In this document: positions 7,883 to 16,202 of the stretch, in pieces | Position numbering within the stretch: the first letter of the stretch is position 1 | How the letters are laid out: every line of letters begins with the position of its first letter | Assembly (NCBI RefSeq): GCF_034932065.1 | Contig: NZ_JAYGHP010000004.1 | Location: 179,585-243,584 of the forward strand | Reading direction: 5' to 3' | From: Crocosphaera sp. UHCC 0190 | GTDB lineage: Bacteria; Cyanobacteriota; Cyanobacteriia; Cyanobacteriales; Microcystaceae | DNA: 64,000 bases | Notes under the pieces: generated by a model | Told to the model about the DNA's origin: nothing | Seen by the model: only the letters and a program-made list of their open reading frames with translations | Database searches by the model: none | Made by a program: the position numbers and the translations under genes

Positions 7883-9655
7883 CTAAACCTTTCTAACTCT
7901 TTCTCCCTTACTCGCTAAACAAGCTAACCCGATACAAAGTAAGGCATTTACCCCTAAGAATGCCCTCGAAATATCCACAGAAGGCATTCCCCAAACCCCA
8001 GGGGCGATCGCAGCATGAACCGTTAAACAGGAAGCAACCCCCAAAGCAGTCCCCACCGCAAACCATTTCCAGCTACGATGGCCGAGTAGAATGGCAATTA
8101 AGCCAAAAGGTAGTAAAACACTCCCTAAGAAGGGGTTAAGTAAGGCAGTCCCTTGGATAGAATTAGCTAATTCGGGTAAAGAACTCCCCATGACACGAAA
8201 CGGCCATTGAGGTAAGTCAAAGATATAAATTCCTTGTAGGAAGAATAAACCAGAACTTCCTAACACTAAACCCCAGTTAAACGGGGTTCCCCAAGCAAAA
8301 GGAAAATAATTGCGTAACAAGAAAGCCAAAAGATAGGAACCCAAAACCATCAACAGTTTAGGTAACAGGGCCACAACCCCACCATCTATCCAAAAACGGG
8401 GGTTTAAATAACCACTATCCCGTAACCACCGGAAGAAGTCACGGAAGGTAATTTTGCCTTTGATGGCTAATTTAACTGCTTCTCCGGCATCTAATTGACC
8501 TGCGCCATAATGGTTAAAGGGGTCTTCTTGAACTTTGCGAGAAGACTGGGTAAGAACTGCTAAAATTTCCTCTGGTTGCTTAATACCAGCAGCTTTAACT
8601 AAAGCAGCAACACCGGCCACATGAGGGGCCGCCATACTGGTTCCCTGGAAACCGGAAAATACGGCTTCTCCGGTATTGGGGTCAATGGTTTCTTGGACAA
8701 TCTTACCGCTATCACTGCCACCAGGAGCAGAAATATCAACCCCTGCGCCATAATTAGAATAGGGGGCTTTCTTGCCAGCAGCATCTAAAGCAGAAACACT
8801 GATCACTTTAGGATAGCGGGCCGGATAAGAGGCAGCATTTTGATTAGAATTACCCGCCGCCGCAATAATAACCACCCCTTTTGAGTAAGCATAGTCGATC
8901 GCATCTTTCATGACCTGACTTTCGCCACCGCCCCCAAGACTCATATTAATGATATCAGCCCCATTATCTGCTGCAAAACGGATAGCGTCGGCAATATCTG
9001 AGACGGTTCCCCCTCCTTGGGCCGCAAGGACTTTTAAGGGCATAATTTTAGCTTGATAAGCAATACCAGCTACGCCATAATTGTTATTGGTAGATTGGGC
9101 GATAGTTCCCGCTACATGGGTTCCGTGACCATTATCATCAGAAGCATCATTGCGATCGTTCACAAAGTCGTATCCTGAGACAAATTCGGTTTGTCTTAAG
9201 TCGGGAACTCGACTAACTCCAGTGTCAATGACAGCAACAGTTATGCCTTCCCCTTTGGTTTCTTCCCAGGCCCGTTCAACATTAATATTATGCAGGTTCC
9301 ATTGTTTGCTATATTCTGGATCATTGGGGGTTTCTAAGGCTTGATAAATATAGTTAGGTTCAATATATTCAACATATTTTTTCAGGGGCGATTTTTTGAG
9401 TTGGTTGAGAGTTTTTTCATCTCCTGAGAGAGTATAAATATGTTGGTCAATGGCATAAATACTATTGAGACTGGCTGTGGTTTTGTAGTTGGTGGCGATC
9501 GCATTTATTTCTTCGCTTAAAACTGCTGTGGGCAAATTTTCACGGAAATTAACAATCACAGAATCGTATTTTCCTTGGGTGGCCAACCCTTTAAAATTGG
9601 TTAGGGCAACCCAGAGGCCCACGATAAATAGGATGAGGAATAAAAGTTTTTTCAT
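7883..9655 (-). CDS. S8 (subtilisin-like) peptidase with C-terminal membrane domain
   Basis: From the ATG at 9655, which has GGAGGG 12 bases upstream, the protein has 590 residues. A longer in-frame extension lacks a ribosome site. It begins with a membrane signal segment (about residues 4-20), then a propeptide (about 30-100). The catalytic domain has Asp in AVIDTGVS (about 144), His in NGHGTHVAGT (about 177) and Ser in GTSMAAPH (about 345). The last 140 residues contain about four hydrophobic segments, unlike plain secreted subtilases, so the enzyme is probably anchored in the membrane with its protease domain outside the cytoplasm. It is divergent from the parA-like gene. Confidence 0.9.
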   Translation of the reverse strand: MKKLLFLILFIVGLWVALTNFKGLATQGKYDSVIVNFRENLPTAVLSEEINAIATNYKTTASLNSIYAIDQHIYTLSGDEKTLNQLKKSPLKKYVEYIEPNYIYQALETPNDPEYSKQWNLHNINVERAWEETKGEGITVAVIDTGVSRVPDLRQTEFVSGYDFVNDRNDASDDNGHGTHVAGTIAQSTNNNYGVAGIAYQAKIMPLKVLAAQGGGTVSDIADAIRFAADNGADIINMSLGGGGESQVMKDAIDYAYSKGVVIIAAAGNSNQNAASYPARYPKVISVSALDAAGKKAPYSNYGAGVDISAPGGSDSGKIVQETIDPNTGEAVFSGFQGTSMAAPHVAGVAALVKAAGIKQPEEILAVLTQSSRKVQEDPFNHYGAGQLDAGEAVKLAIKGKITFRDFFRWLRDSGYLNPRFWIDGGVVALLPKLLMVLGSYLLAFLLRNYFPFAWGTPFNWGLVLGSSGLFFLQGIYIFDLPQWPFRVMGSSLPELANSIQGTALLNPFLGSVLLPFGLIAILLGHRSWKWFAVGTALGVASCLTVHAAIAPGVWGMPSVDISRAFLGVNALLCIGLACLASKGERVRKV

Positions 9656-9816
9656 GGCTGATGACCCTCCGTAATGTGGTCTTGTGTCTTTTAGGATAGC
9701 GCAAAATGAGAAGTTAAAAGTTAAATTACTACATCTTAAGATAAAGTACAATCAAAATGATTGGCTAACAGATAGTTAGTAATAATCAGATTCAATAATT
9801 AAGAAGGCATAGTAAA

Positions 9817-10878
9817 ATGGTCAAAAAAATTGCTCTATTTAATCATAAAGGTGGTGTGAGCAAAACAACCACAACGTTTAATTTAGGTTGGATGCTTGCT
9901 TCTAAAGGATATAAAGTCATTTTAGTAGATACTGATCCTCAATGTAATTTAACAGGAATGGCTTTAGGAGAAGCAACTGAGGAAGATGAAGATAGAATTG
10001 AAGAAATTTATCATACAAGATCAAATATTAAGACAGGTTTAGCACCTGCTTTTGAGTCTCAACCAAGAGCAATTGAAGCAGTAGATTGTATTACCATAGG
10101 GGATAAAGAAGGATTATTTTTATTACCTGGTCATGTGGGATTTGCTGAATATGAAGTAACATTAGGTATTGCTCAAGAGTTAACGGGTTCTATTCAAGCT
10201 CTTAAAAATTTACCAGGTGCTATTACTGATTTATTAAATAAAACAGCTACTAAATTTAAGGCTGACTATATGTTAATTGATATGAGTCCCAGTCTAGGAG
10301 CGATTAATCAAAATTTATTAATGACCAGTGATTTTTTTATTGTTCCTACTACTGCTGACTTCTTTTCTTTAATGGCAATTGATTCTTTGTCTAAGGTTCT
10401 ACCAAAATGGTATAACTGGGCTAAGATGGCAAGTTCATTACCAATATTAAAAGAAGCAAATTATCCATTTCCTGATGTAAGGTTAAAGTTTCTAGGTATT
10501 ATTGTTCAAAATTTTCGCATTATTCGTGGTAAAGAAACAGCCGCTTTTGAAAAGTGGATAAACAAAATTCAAGAGGATGTTTCTACTAAATTAGTTCCTG
10601 TTTTGCAGCATCACAATATGATGTTTCCTTATGTAGTTTATAAAGAGCAAGGAATAAATGACAGTTATTGTCTAACAAAAATCGCAAATTTCAATAGTTT
10701 AATTGCTTTATCTCAAGAGCATCGAACTCCAATTTATGATTTAACTTCTGAACAGTTAGGACAAACGGGAGTAGTTTTGCAAAAAAGTCAAGAAAAGCAA
10801 AAAGAATTTAGACAAACTTTTTCAGATTTAGCAGATAGAATAATTAAATTAACTTCAGCTTATGCAGTCAGCAATTGA
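9817..10878 (+). CDS. ParA-like (MinD/Soj) deviant-Walker ATPase paired with a HEPN protein
   Basis: This 353-residue ATPase carries the deviant Walker A KGGVSKTTTT near residue 11, LVDTDPQCNLTG (switch I/Walker A'), and LIDMSPSLGAINQN near residue 155. It is longer than a chromosomal Soj, and no parB lies nearby. AGAAGG precedes the ATG. Its last 17 bases overlap the next gene, which encodes a HEPN-domain protein. This ties the ATPase to a putative RNase rather than to plasmid or chromosome partition. The DNA is more AT-rich than its neighbours, hinting at an accessory origin. Confidence 0.85.
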   Translation: MVKKIALFNHKGGVSKTTTTFNLGWMLASKGYKVILVDTDPQCNLTGMALGEATEEDEDRIEEIYHTRSNIKTGLAPAFESQPRAIEAVDCITIGDKEGLFLLPGHVGFAEYEVTLGIAQELTGSIQALKNLPGAITDLLNKTATKFKADYMLIDMSPSLGAINQNLLMTSDFFIVPTTADFFSLMAIDSLSKVLPKWYNWAKMASSLPILKEANYPFPDVRLKFLGIIVQNFRIIRGKETAAFEKWINKIQEDVSTKLVPVLQHHNMMFPYVVYKEQGINDSYCLTKIANFNSLIALSQEHRTPIYDLTSEQLGQTGVVLQKSQEKQKEFRQTFSDLADRIIKLTSAYAVSN

Positions 10879-11611
10879 TCAATTTAGAGTTAGTATAGAA
10901 CGAGTTAGAGATCTCATTGCTTTGCATAATTCTGTTAAAGCTCAATCTACTGCTGCGCTGGATTTATCAGATATATTAAGAGCAGCTTTAGTGTTATCTG
11001 TTAGTGCCTTAGATTATTATATTCATGAAGTAGTAACATTAGGAATGTTAGAAATTTATCGAGGACAACGTTCTGAACCTAACCCGTCTCGTAATTCATC
11101 TAAATCAGCCTTTTCTCGGTTTAACATTTCATTAGGAGGAGCGCGTCAAGAGAGACAAATAGCCTCAGATATTTCTTCTTGGTTAGAAAATGAAATTCAA
11201 GAAAAAGAAGGATATCAATTTTTAGAGAAATCTTATTTAGTTTCTGATTTACTTCCTATTATATCTAACAGTATTTTGAACAGACTCAATAATACTGCTT
11301 GGTTAGAAGATGAAATTCGAGAAAATCTCGGATATAAAAGCTTTCAGCAACCTGATAAAATTGCTGAGGCCATTAAATTAATTTCGGATAAGAAATTATG
11401 GGAGGAAGTTGCTACTAGCATGAACAAAGATGCACAATATATTAAACAACAGCTAACTTTCATAGTTGATCGTAGGAATAAAATTGCTCATGAAGCTGAT
11501 ATTGATCCTACTTATAACTTAGGCAACCGTTGGCCGATTAATGAATTCTTAGTCAATGATGCTGTTAACTTTATTGAACAAATTGTTGAAAGAATTCATC
11601 AAGTTTTATAA
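10862..11611 (+). CDS. HEPN-domain protein (RiboL-PSP/MAE_28990-like), putative RNase effector
   Basis: The 249-residue protein is alpha-helical. An N-terminal helix has LRAALVLSVSALDYYIHEV, and near residue 213 the motif DRRNKIAHEADID contains the R-x4-H signature of HEPN ribonucleases. This combination matches the RiboL-PSP-HEPN/MAE-type families. The middle contains two related 40-residue units starting WLENEI and WLEDEI. The start codon lies inside the 3' end of the ParA-like gene (17-bp overlap), so the two are translationally coupled. RNase activity and a role in defence or toxin-antitoxin are inference from the family. Confidence 0.78.
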   Translation: MQSAIDQFRVSIERVRDLIALHNSVKAQSTAALDLSDILRAALVLSVSALDYYIHEVVTLGMLEIYRGQRSEPNPSRNSSKSAFSRFNISLGGARQERQIASDISSWLENEIQEKEGYQFLEKSYLVSDLLPIISNSILNRLNNTAWLEDEIRENLGYKSFQQPDKIAEAIKLISDKKLWEEVATSMNKDAQYIKQQLTFIVDRRNKIAHEADIDPTYNLGNRWPINEFLVNDAVNFIEQIVERIHQVL

Positions 11612-11622
11612 AATTATTGAAC

Positions 11623-11648
11623 TAGAGACGTTTAATGAAACGCCTCTA
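11623..11648. repeat. Dispersed palindrome, TAGAGACG type
   Basis: The arms TAGAGACGTTT and AAACGCCTCTA pair with one mismatch. It lies between the convergent HEPN and peroxiredoxin genes and belongs to the same family as 20388, 41377 and 62981. It may serve as a bidirectional terminator. Confidence 0.7.
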
Positions 11649-11656
11649 CATATTAA

Positions 11657-12199
11657 TCAAACTGCATCTTTTAATTCATCAATGCGGGCTAAAACTTCAG
11701 CACTATGAATAGCTGGCCTTACCCCTAAAAATCGTTCCCTTAAGATACCATTGGGATCAATTAAATAGGTATGACGTAAAGACATTCCAGTCAAAAAAGA
11801 GCCATAAAGTTTACTAACTTTTCCCGTTGTATCTGCTAACAAAGGAAACTTTAAACCCTCCGCATCACAAAACTCTCGATGAGAGTCAACATCATCGACA
11901 CTAACCCCTAAAATTTGGGTATTTTGTGCTTGATATTTCGGTAAATCTTGTTGAAAACGACGCGCTTCTAAGGTACAACCAGGGGTAAAATCTTGGGGAT
12001 AAAAATACAATACCACCCATTGACCTCGATAATCTGATAAGGAAATCTCCCCATCTCCTGTATTTGTTGGTAAGGTAAAATCAGGGACAGGTTCATTAAT
12101 CGGAAGTTGTGGCCCTCCTAACGCTAAAACAGGCGAATGAACCCCAAAAATTGTCAATGCGATCGCTAAAATGACACTCAAAACAGTACGACGAGACAT
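11657..12199 (-). CDS. Exported peroxiredoxin (Bcp/PrxQ type)
   Basis: The 180-residue protein starts with an Arg-rich hydrophobic signal (about residues 1-26, ending near VLALG), so the enzyme probably acts in the periplasm or thylakoid lumen. The AhpC/TSA fold shows the peroxidatic Cys in DFTPGCTLEARRF. The usual PrxQ resolving Cys five residues later is replaced by Arg; another Cys occurs in REFCDAEG. It should reduce hydrogen or organic peroxides with thiol donors. It is transcribed alone, convergent with the HEPN gene. Confidence 0.88.
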   Translation of the reverse strand: MSRRTVLSVILAIALTIFGVHSPVLALGGPQLPINEPVPDFTLPTNTGDGEISLSDYRGQWVVLYFYPQDFTPGCTLEARRFQQDLPKYQAQNTQILGVSVDDVDSHREFCDAEGLKFPLLADTTGKVSKLYGSFLTGMSLRHTYLIDPNGILRERFLGVRPAIHSAEVLARIDELKDAV

Positions 12200-12278
12200 A
12201 ATGACTAATGATGATTGAAGATCTACTTAATATAAGTTTACAGTTATTTCTCCAACCTAAACTTTCCGGGTTTTTTCC

Positions 12279-12346
12279 CACAGTCAGCATTAAAGAAGTC
12301 AGAAGGCAGCTTTGAGATAACTAATAGCAATAGGACTCCTTCGCAG
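12279..12346 (-). pseudogene. Stray duplicated fragment of menB
   Basis: About 55 bases match menB positions 13651-13705 in the same orientation. A 16-base exact block (CACAGTCAGCATTAAA) comes first, then a block from GGCAGCTTTGAGA to AATAGGACTC with few mismatches. Between the two blocks the stray copy carries 10 extra bases, GAAGTCAGAA, which is the heptamer found in the repeat arrays at 15060 and 63671. It has no start and cannot be expressed as a protein. It sits beside the decayed ISL3 transposase. Confidence 0.75.
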
Positions 12347-12373
12347 ATCTGACTCCCTAACTGGGTTCTTGTA

Positions 12374-13111
12374 CTAAGATTTTTGATCTGACTTTGATAA
12401 ATTATCGCCATTGAACTGATTAACAACAATTATCGCTTTTGGGAAAAAGTTTTCGATAATGGTCTGATAGGTTTTAGACAAATTCATTCTAATTTCTTCT
12501 ATTTGTTCTAAAATATCATTTCCCCAAGCATTAAAGATTTTTTCTAGAATTTTTTTTCTTGTTTCTTGGCTTACTCCTACTAATTTGCCTGTATCTAAAT
12601 CAATAAAAACAGTTTTAAATATTTCCTGCCCTTTAATTATATTAATTTCATCAATTTCTAATCTTTTCAAATTTTTTATATCAAGAAAAAATGTTTCATT
12701 AGTAATCTGAGTAACCATTGATTTTACATCATATTGAGTTAAATTGTTTCTTTTTGCCACATTTCCCAGATCATTATTAAAAAGCTGTTCTGCAATAAAT
12801 CGGGCATATCTGTGAGTATATTTTTTCTTCTTTCCGACAAAGTCTAATTCTTCACTAAAGGGTTTTGCACAACAATTACACTTAAATTGTCGGCGATTAA
12901 CCCGCAGTATAATTTCCTTTTCTCCCCAATTAATATCTCTCACTAAATACCAATGATTTTGATGCAGTCGATCACTAAGTTGATTACAGGTCGGACAGAT
13001 AACGGTTTGACATTCTACTTCGACATCCAAAATAAAGGTGTTGTCAATGGTTTCTTTCGCCGTAACAATTACCCCTGGAAATCCCAGGATTTTAGTAAGT
13101 TCACGTTTCAT
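12374..13111 (-). pseudogene. Decayed ISL3-family transposase fragment
   Basis: The 245-residue reading frame matches ISL3 transposases: an N-terminal zinc finger with CPTCNQLSDRLHQNHWY and CNCCAKPFSEELDF, a helix-turn-helix, and the first catalytic Asp in LEIDEIN. The second Asp region is changed to MNLSKTYQ (Asp to Asn), and the frame ends before the final catalytic Glu domain that the copy at 20925-22168 still has. Terminal inverted repeats are not recognisable. It is an inactive remnant, diverged from the other copy. Confidence 0.85.
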
Positions 13112-13513
13112 TTTTCTGGATTTTTGGGGACAGTTACTAATAGTTTAGCATAAGAGTTTTAAAATGATATTTGAGGGGAGTTTTCTTTGTGTAAATTTTA
13201 CGAATTTACTGCCAGTATTGAAGATTAAACACTAAAGAATAATGGGATTTGAATGAATAATTTATTTATATTAAGGGTATTTAAAAAAATAGCTTGATAT
13301 ATGTAAAAATATTTAGTTAGATAAAAAAGGTAACTTCAACAACTCTTTAGTTGTCTTTATCTGATCGCTTTCCAGCATAAAGAAAAAAAGTAAAAAAGTA
13401 GTTAATATTCCAAGGGTGATTACTCAAAACTTAACTCTATAAAGCTTGTGGAGAAGGTCTAGCGGGGCTTGAACCCCTGATTTTTCGGTCAATAATTCCA
13501 TAACACCCTAAAC
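13112..13513. other. Gene-free region between IS remnant and menB
   Basis: About 400 AT-rich bases hold no credible reading frame. Near 13455-13475 a short tRNA-like palindrome (GGGGCTTGAACCCC) appears, but the rest does not fold as a tRNA. The stretch is probably debris from the IS insertion plus the 3' flank of menB. Confidence 0.5.
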
Positions 13514-14347
13514 TTAAGGCAACCAAGGATATTGACGAAAATTAGGGGGACGTTTCTCTAAAAACGCCTGTTTTCCCTCTGCTCCTTCTTCCGTCATATA
13601 ATAAAGTAAGGTTGCATTGCCAGCTAATTCCTGTAACCCGGCCTGTCCGTCACAGTCAGCATTAAAGGCAGCTTTGAGACAACGAATCGCAATAGGACTC
13701 TTTTCTAAAATTTCACTGGCCCATTGAACCCCTTCTGCTTCCAACTGTTCAACAGGAACCACACAATTAACTAACCCCATATCTAAAGCTTGTTGCGCGT
13801 CATACTGACGACAGAGGAACCAAATTTCTCTCGCTTTTTTCTGCCCCACAATACGGGCCAAATAACTTGCCCCAAACCCCCCATCAAAACTGCCCACTTT
13901 CGGCCCTGTTTGCCCAAAAATAGCGTTATCCGCAGCGATGGTCAGATCACAGATCAAATGTAGTACATGACCTCCACCAATAGCATAACCTGCAACTAAA
14001 GCAATCACCACTTTAGGCATTGAACGAATGAGACGTTGTAAGTCAAGGACATTTAAACGGGGAACCCCTGCATCATCAATATAACCTGCCTGTCCCCTCA
14101 CACTTTGATCGCCCCCGGAACAAAAGGCATATTTTCCATCGGTATGCGGGCCGGCCCCCGTTAATAAAACTACCCCAATTCTACTATCTTCACGGGCATC
14201 ACAAAATGCGTCATAAAGTTCAAAGACGGTTTTGGGGCGAAAAGCATTGCGTTTGTGGGGACGGTTAATCGTGATTTTAGCTATGCCACCTAATTTATGA
14301 TATAGGATATCTTCGTAGGTTTTGGCATTTTGCCAGGCAATTTCCAT
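13514..14347 (-). CDS. menB: 1,4-dihydroxy-2-naphthoyl-CoA synthase
   Basis: This 277-residue crotonase-fold enzyme closes the ring of o-succinylbenzoyl-CoA in the phylloquinone (vitamin K1) pathway that supplies photosystem I. Diagnostic MenB features include [17 protein letters not shown] near residue 30, GDQSVRG near 80, the oxyanion-hole region [14 protein letters not shown], and the C-terminal [14 protein letters not shown]. Length is normal for the family. No other men gene is adjacent. A stray copy of part of its 3' half lies about 1.4 kb downstream at 12279-12346. Confidence 0.95.
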   Translation of the reverse strand: MEIAWQNAKTYEDILYHKLGGIAKITINRPHKRNAFRPKTVFELYDAFCDAREDSRIGVVLLTGAGPHTDGKYAFCSGGDQSVRGQAGYIDDAGVPRLNVLDLQRLIRSMPKVVIALVAGYAIGGGHVLHLICDLTIAADNAIFGQTGPKVGSFDGGFGASYLARIVGQKKAREIWFLCRQYDAQQALDMGLVNCVVPVEQLEAEGVQWASEILEKSPIAIRCLKAAFNADCDGQAGLQELAGNATLLYYMTEEGAEGKQAFLEKRPPNFRQYPWLP

Positions 14348-14460
14348 CAGTTAGGGCGAAATAATGTCAACTTTCTATCTTACCCTGACAGGTCGTCAGG
14401 CAAAATAAATTTTCCTTAACCCCTAAGCCCTAAACCGATAGCAGTACGCCAAGAGTTATG

Positions 14461-14488
14461 GTAGGGGTCAACGGCCGTTGACCCCTAC
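14461..14488. repeat. 28-bp perfect palindrome (GTAGGGGT family)
   Basis: The arm GTAGGGGTCAACGG is followed by its exact complement. It is identical to the copy at 52607-52634. It lies between the GNAT gene's 3' end and the menB start, on the side where a leftward terminator for the GNAT gene would be expected. Confidence 0.9.
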
Positions 14489-14536
14489 ATCAGAAGGTTT
14501 CAGCTTTGATGAATGTCCTAACCTTAATCCGTAGAG

Positions 14537-15019
14537 CTATAGTTTCGATAAGTTATCCCCTGTAACCCGACAGATTCGCCAGTCAGGTAAGACATCTGCT
14601 CCAAGGCTTTGATAAAATCGGATAGCGGGATCATTCCAATCCAAAACACTCCATTCTAGTCGCCCGGCATCTCGTTCTACTGCTAATTGTGCCACATAAG
14701 TTAAAAGGGCTTTCCCAATACCGCGACGACGATAAGGCGGTAAAACAAAAATATCTTCCAAATATAAACCAGGTTTGGTCAGAAAAGTTGAATAATTGCT
14801 GAAAAATAGGGCAAACCCCACGGTATTTCCTTCCCATTGAGCGATGATCGCCTCTGCATAAGGTTTTTCACCAAAAAGATGCTTTTCTAAGGCTTCAGGG
14901 GTTCCTGTTACCTGATGGGAGAGTTTTTCATAGTCAGCTAACGCTTGAATTAGGCTGAAAATATCGGAAACATCAGCAGGGTTTGCAGGACGAATGATGA
15001 GATTTTCCACAGTGAACAA
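14537..15019 (-). CDS. GNAT family N-acetyltransferase
   Basis: The 160-residue single GNAT domain has an N-terminal IIRPANPADVSDIFSLI, a central beta strand LYLEDIFVLPPYRRRGIGKAL with the acetyl-CoA pyrophosphate-binding R/Q-x-x-G-x-G/A loop, and a C-terminal LDWNDPAIRFYQSLGA. It resembles diamine/spermidine N-acetyltransferase-like members, but the substrate cannot be set from sequence. It lies 70 bp downstream of the sigma factor gene, separated by a heptamer repeat array. Confidence 0.88.
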   Translation of the reverse strand: MFTVENLIIRPANPADVSDIFSLIQALADYEKLSHQVTGTPEALEKHLFGEKPYAEAIIAQWEGNTVGFALFFSNYSTFLTKPGLYLEDIFVLPPYRRRGIGKALLTYVAQLAVERDAGRLEWSVLDWNDPAIRFYQSLGADVLPDWRICRVTGDNLSKL

Positions 15020-15059
15020 AGATAGGATTGAGCCAAAAGACAGAAATCAAAATTGTAAA

Positions 15060-15091
15060 CTTCTGACTTCTGACTTTCGACTTCTGACTTC
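15060..15091. repeat. Heptamer tandem repeat (CTTCTGA)n
   Basis: Four heptamers plus a partial unit (CTTCTGA, CTTCTGA, CTTTCGA, CTTCTGA, CTTC) run into the 3' end of the sigma factor gene, whose TGA stop (complement at 15090-15092) is partly built from the repeat. The same heptamer on the other strand forms the array at 63671. Confidence 0.85.
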
Positions 15092-16202
15092 AATTAAGCC
15101 ATCCTTTCAGACGACGAGCAACTTGGGGACGACGTAACTTCCGCATGGCCTTACTTTGAATTTGACGAACCCGTTCCCGTGAGAGGTTGAACATTCCGCC
15201 AACTTCTTCTAAGGTGTGGGGTTGAGAGGTACATAACCCATAACGCAAAGAAATCACATCTTTTTCCCGTTCTGTGAGAACATCACTCAAGACGGCGGAA
15301 ATTTCATTGCGTAACATTCCCTCATTCATGCGTTCTTCGGGGAGTTGTAACTCTTGATCTTCGAGTAAATCAACTAATTCGGTGTCCTCTCCTTTACCAA
15401 CGCGATGATTTAAGGATAAAGACTGTCGCCGCAGTTGCAATAATTGACGCAGTTGGGGTGGAGTCACTTCTAATTCGTCGGCCAGTTCCTTTTCACTGGG
15501 GTTACGCTGTAATTGTTGCTTTAAAACTCGTTGCGCTTTTTTCAGTTTGTTGAGTTTTTCTACAATGTGAATGGGCAGACGAATGGTTCGCGCATCATTG
15601 GCAATGGTACGGGTGATCGCCTGACGAATCCACCAATAAGCGTAAGTGGAGAATTTATAACCTTTGTTGGGATCGAATTTTTCAGCAGCGCGGTTGAGGC
15701 CAATTGCTCCTTCTTGAATTAAATCTAAGAAAGGCACACCACGATTAAGATAACGTTTGGCAATGGAAACGACTAGGCGCAAATTCGAGCGAATCATCTT
15801 CCGTTTAGCGGTACGTCCTCGATACAGTCGATTTTCAAATTGCCGTTGGTTCTCAAAATCCATGGCCTTGGCCCATTCTGCTTTGCTGGGGGGGCGTTGT
15901 AATTCTTCCTGGAGATTTTGGCGTTTTCCCTCAGCTTCAGCTAAAAATTGGACACTATAAGCTAATTCGATCTCTTCTTCTCCGCTTAAGAGGGGATAAC
16001 GAGCCATTTCTTTGAAAAACGCCCCAACGGTGTCATCAGAGACGGTTTTGCGATATCCCGCCGGATATTGATTCCCTAATTCATCCGATAAACTAGAAAA
16101 TTCGACTGCTACGGCCTGAAGATCTTTTTCCGTTTGTTCGAGTTCTGCCGCTTCGATTTCCGTTGGGTTAAATTGGTCAGTTAAGGAGTCCGTTGATGTC
16201 AT
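15090..16202 (-). CDS. sigC: Group 2 sigma-70 factor (SigC-like)
   Basis: From the ATG at 16202, which has AGGA five bases upstream, the protein has 370 residues. An ATG at 16217 and a TTG at 16268 are in frame but lack good ribosome sites. Region 1.2 (VGAFFKEMARYPLLS), region 2 with LDLIQEGAIGLNRAAEKFDP and YKFSTYAYWWIRQAI, region 3, and region 4.2 with LEEVGGMFNLSRERVRQI are all present. It is a non-essential-type sigma factor recognising -35/-10 promoters. The SigC assignment rests on general resemblance and length; other group 2 types are possible. Over 700 bp of gene-free DNA precedes it. Confidence 0.8.
   Translation of the reverse strand: MTSTDSLTDQFNPTEIEAAELEQTEKDLQAVAVEFSSLSDELGNQYPAGYRKTVSDDTVGAFFKEMARYPLLSGEEEIELAYSVQFLAEAEGKRQNLQEELQRPPSKAEWAKAMDFENQRQFENRLYRGRTAKRKMIRSNLRLVVSIAKRYLNRGVPFLDLIQEGAIGLNRAAEKFDPNKGYKFSTYAYWWIRQAITRTIANDARTIRLPIHIVEKLNKLKKAQRVLKQQLQRNPSEKELADELEVTPPQLRQLLQLRRQSLSLNHRVGKGEDTELVDLLEDQELQLPEERMNEGMLRNEISAVLSDVLTEREKDVISLRYGLCTSQPHTLEEVGGMFNLSRERVRQIQSKAMRKLRRPQVARRLKGWLN

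Noticed and set aside
9817-10878. Plasmid or chromosome partition locus (parAB)
   Set aside because: The ParA-like gene has no parB or centromere-like repeats beside it and is coupled to a HEPN gene instead.
12244-12429. Short frame covering the menB fragment
   Set aside because: The frame mixes the duplicated menB piece with IS-remnant sequence and has no credible start; the DNA-level match to menB explains it.
13448-13530. Possible tRNA on the minus strand (T-arm-like GGGGTTCAAGCCCC)
   Set aside because: Only the T-loop-like hairpin fits. The T stem has mismatches in the proper register, no matching acceptor 5' strand or anticodon arm is found, and the 5' half would run into menB.
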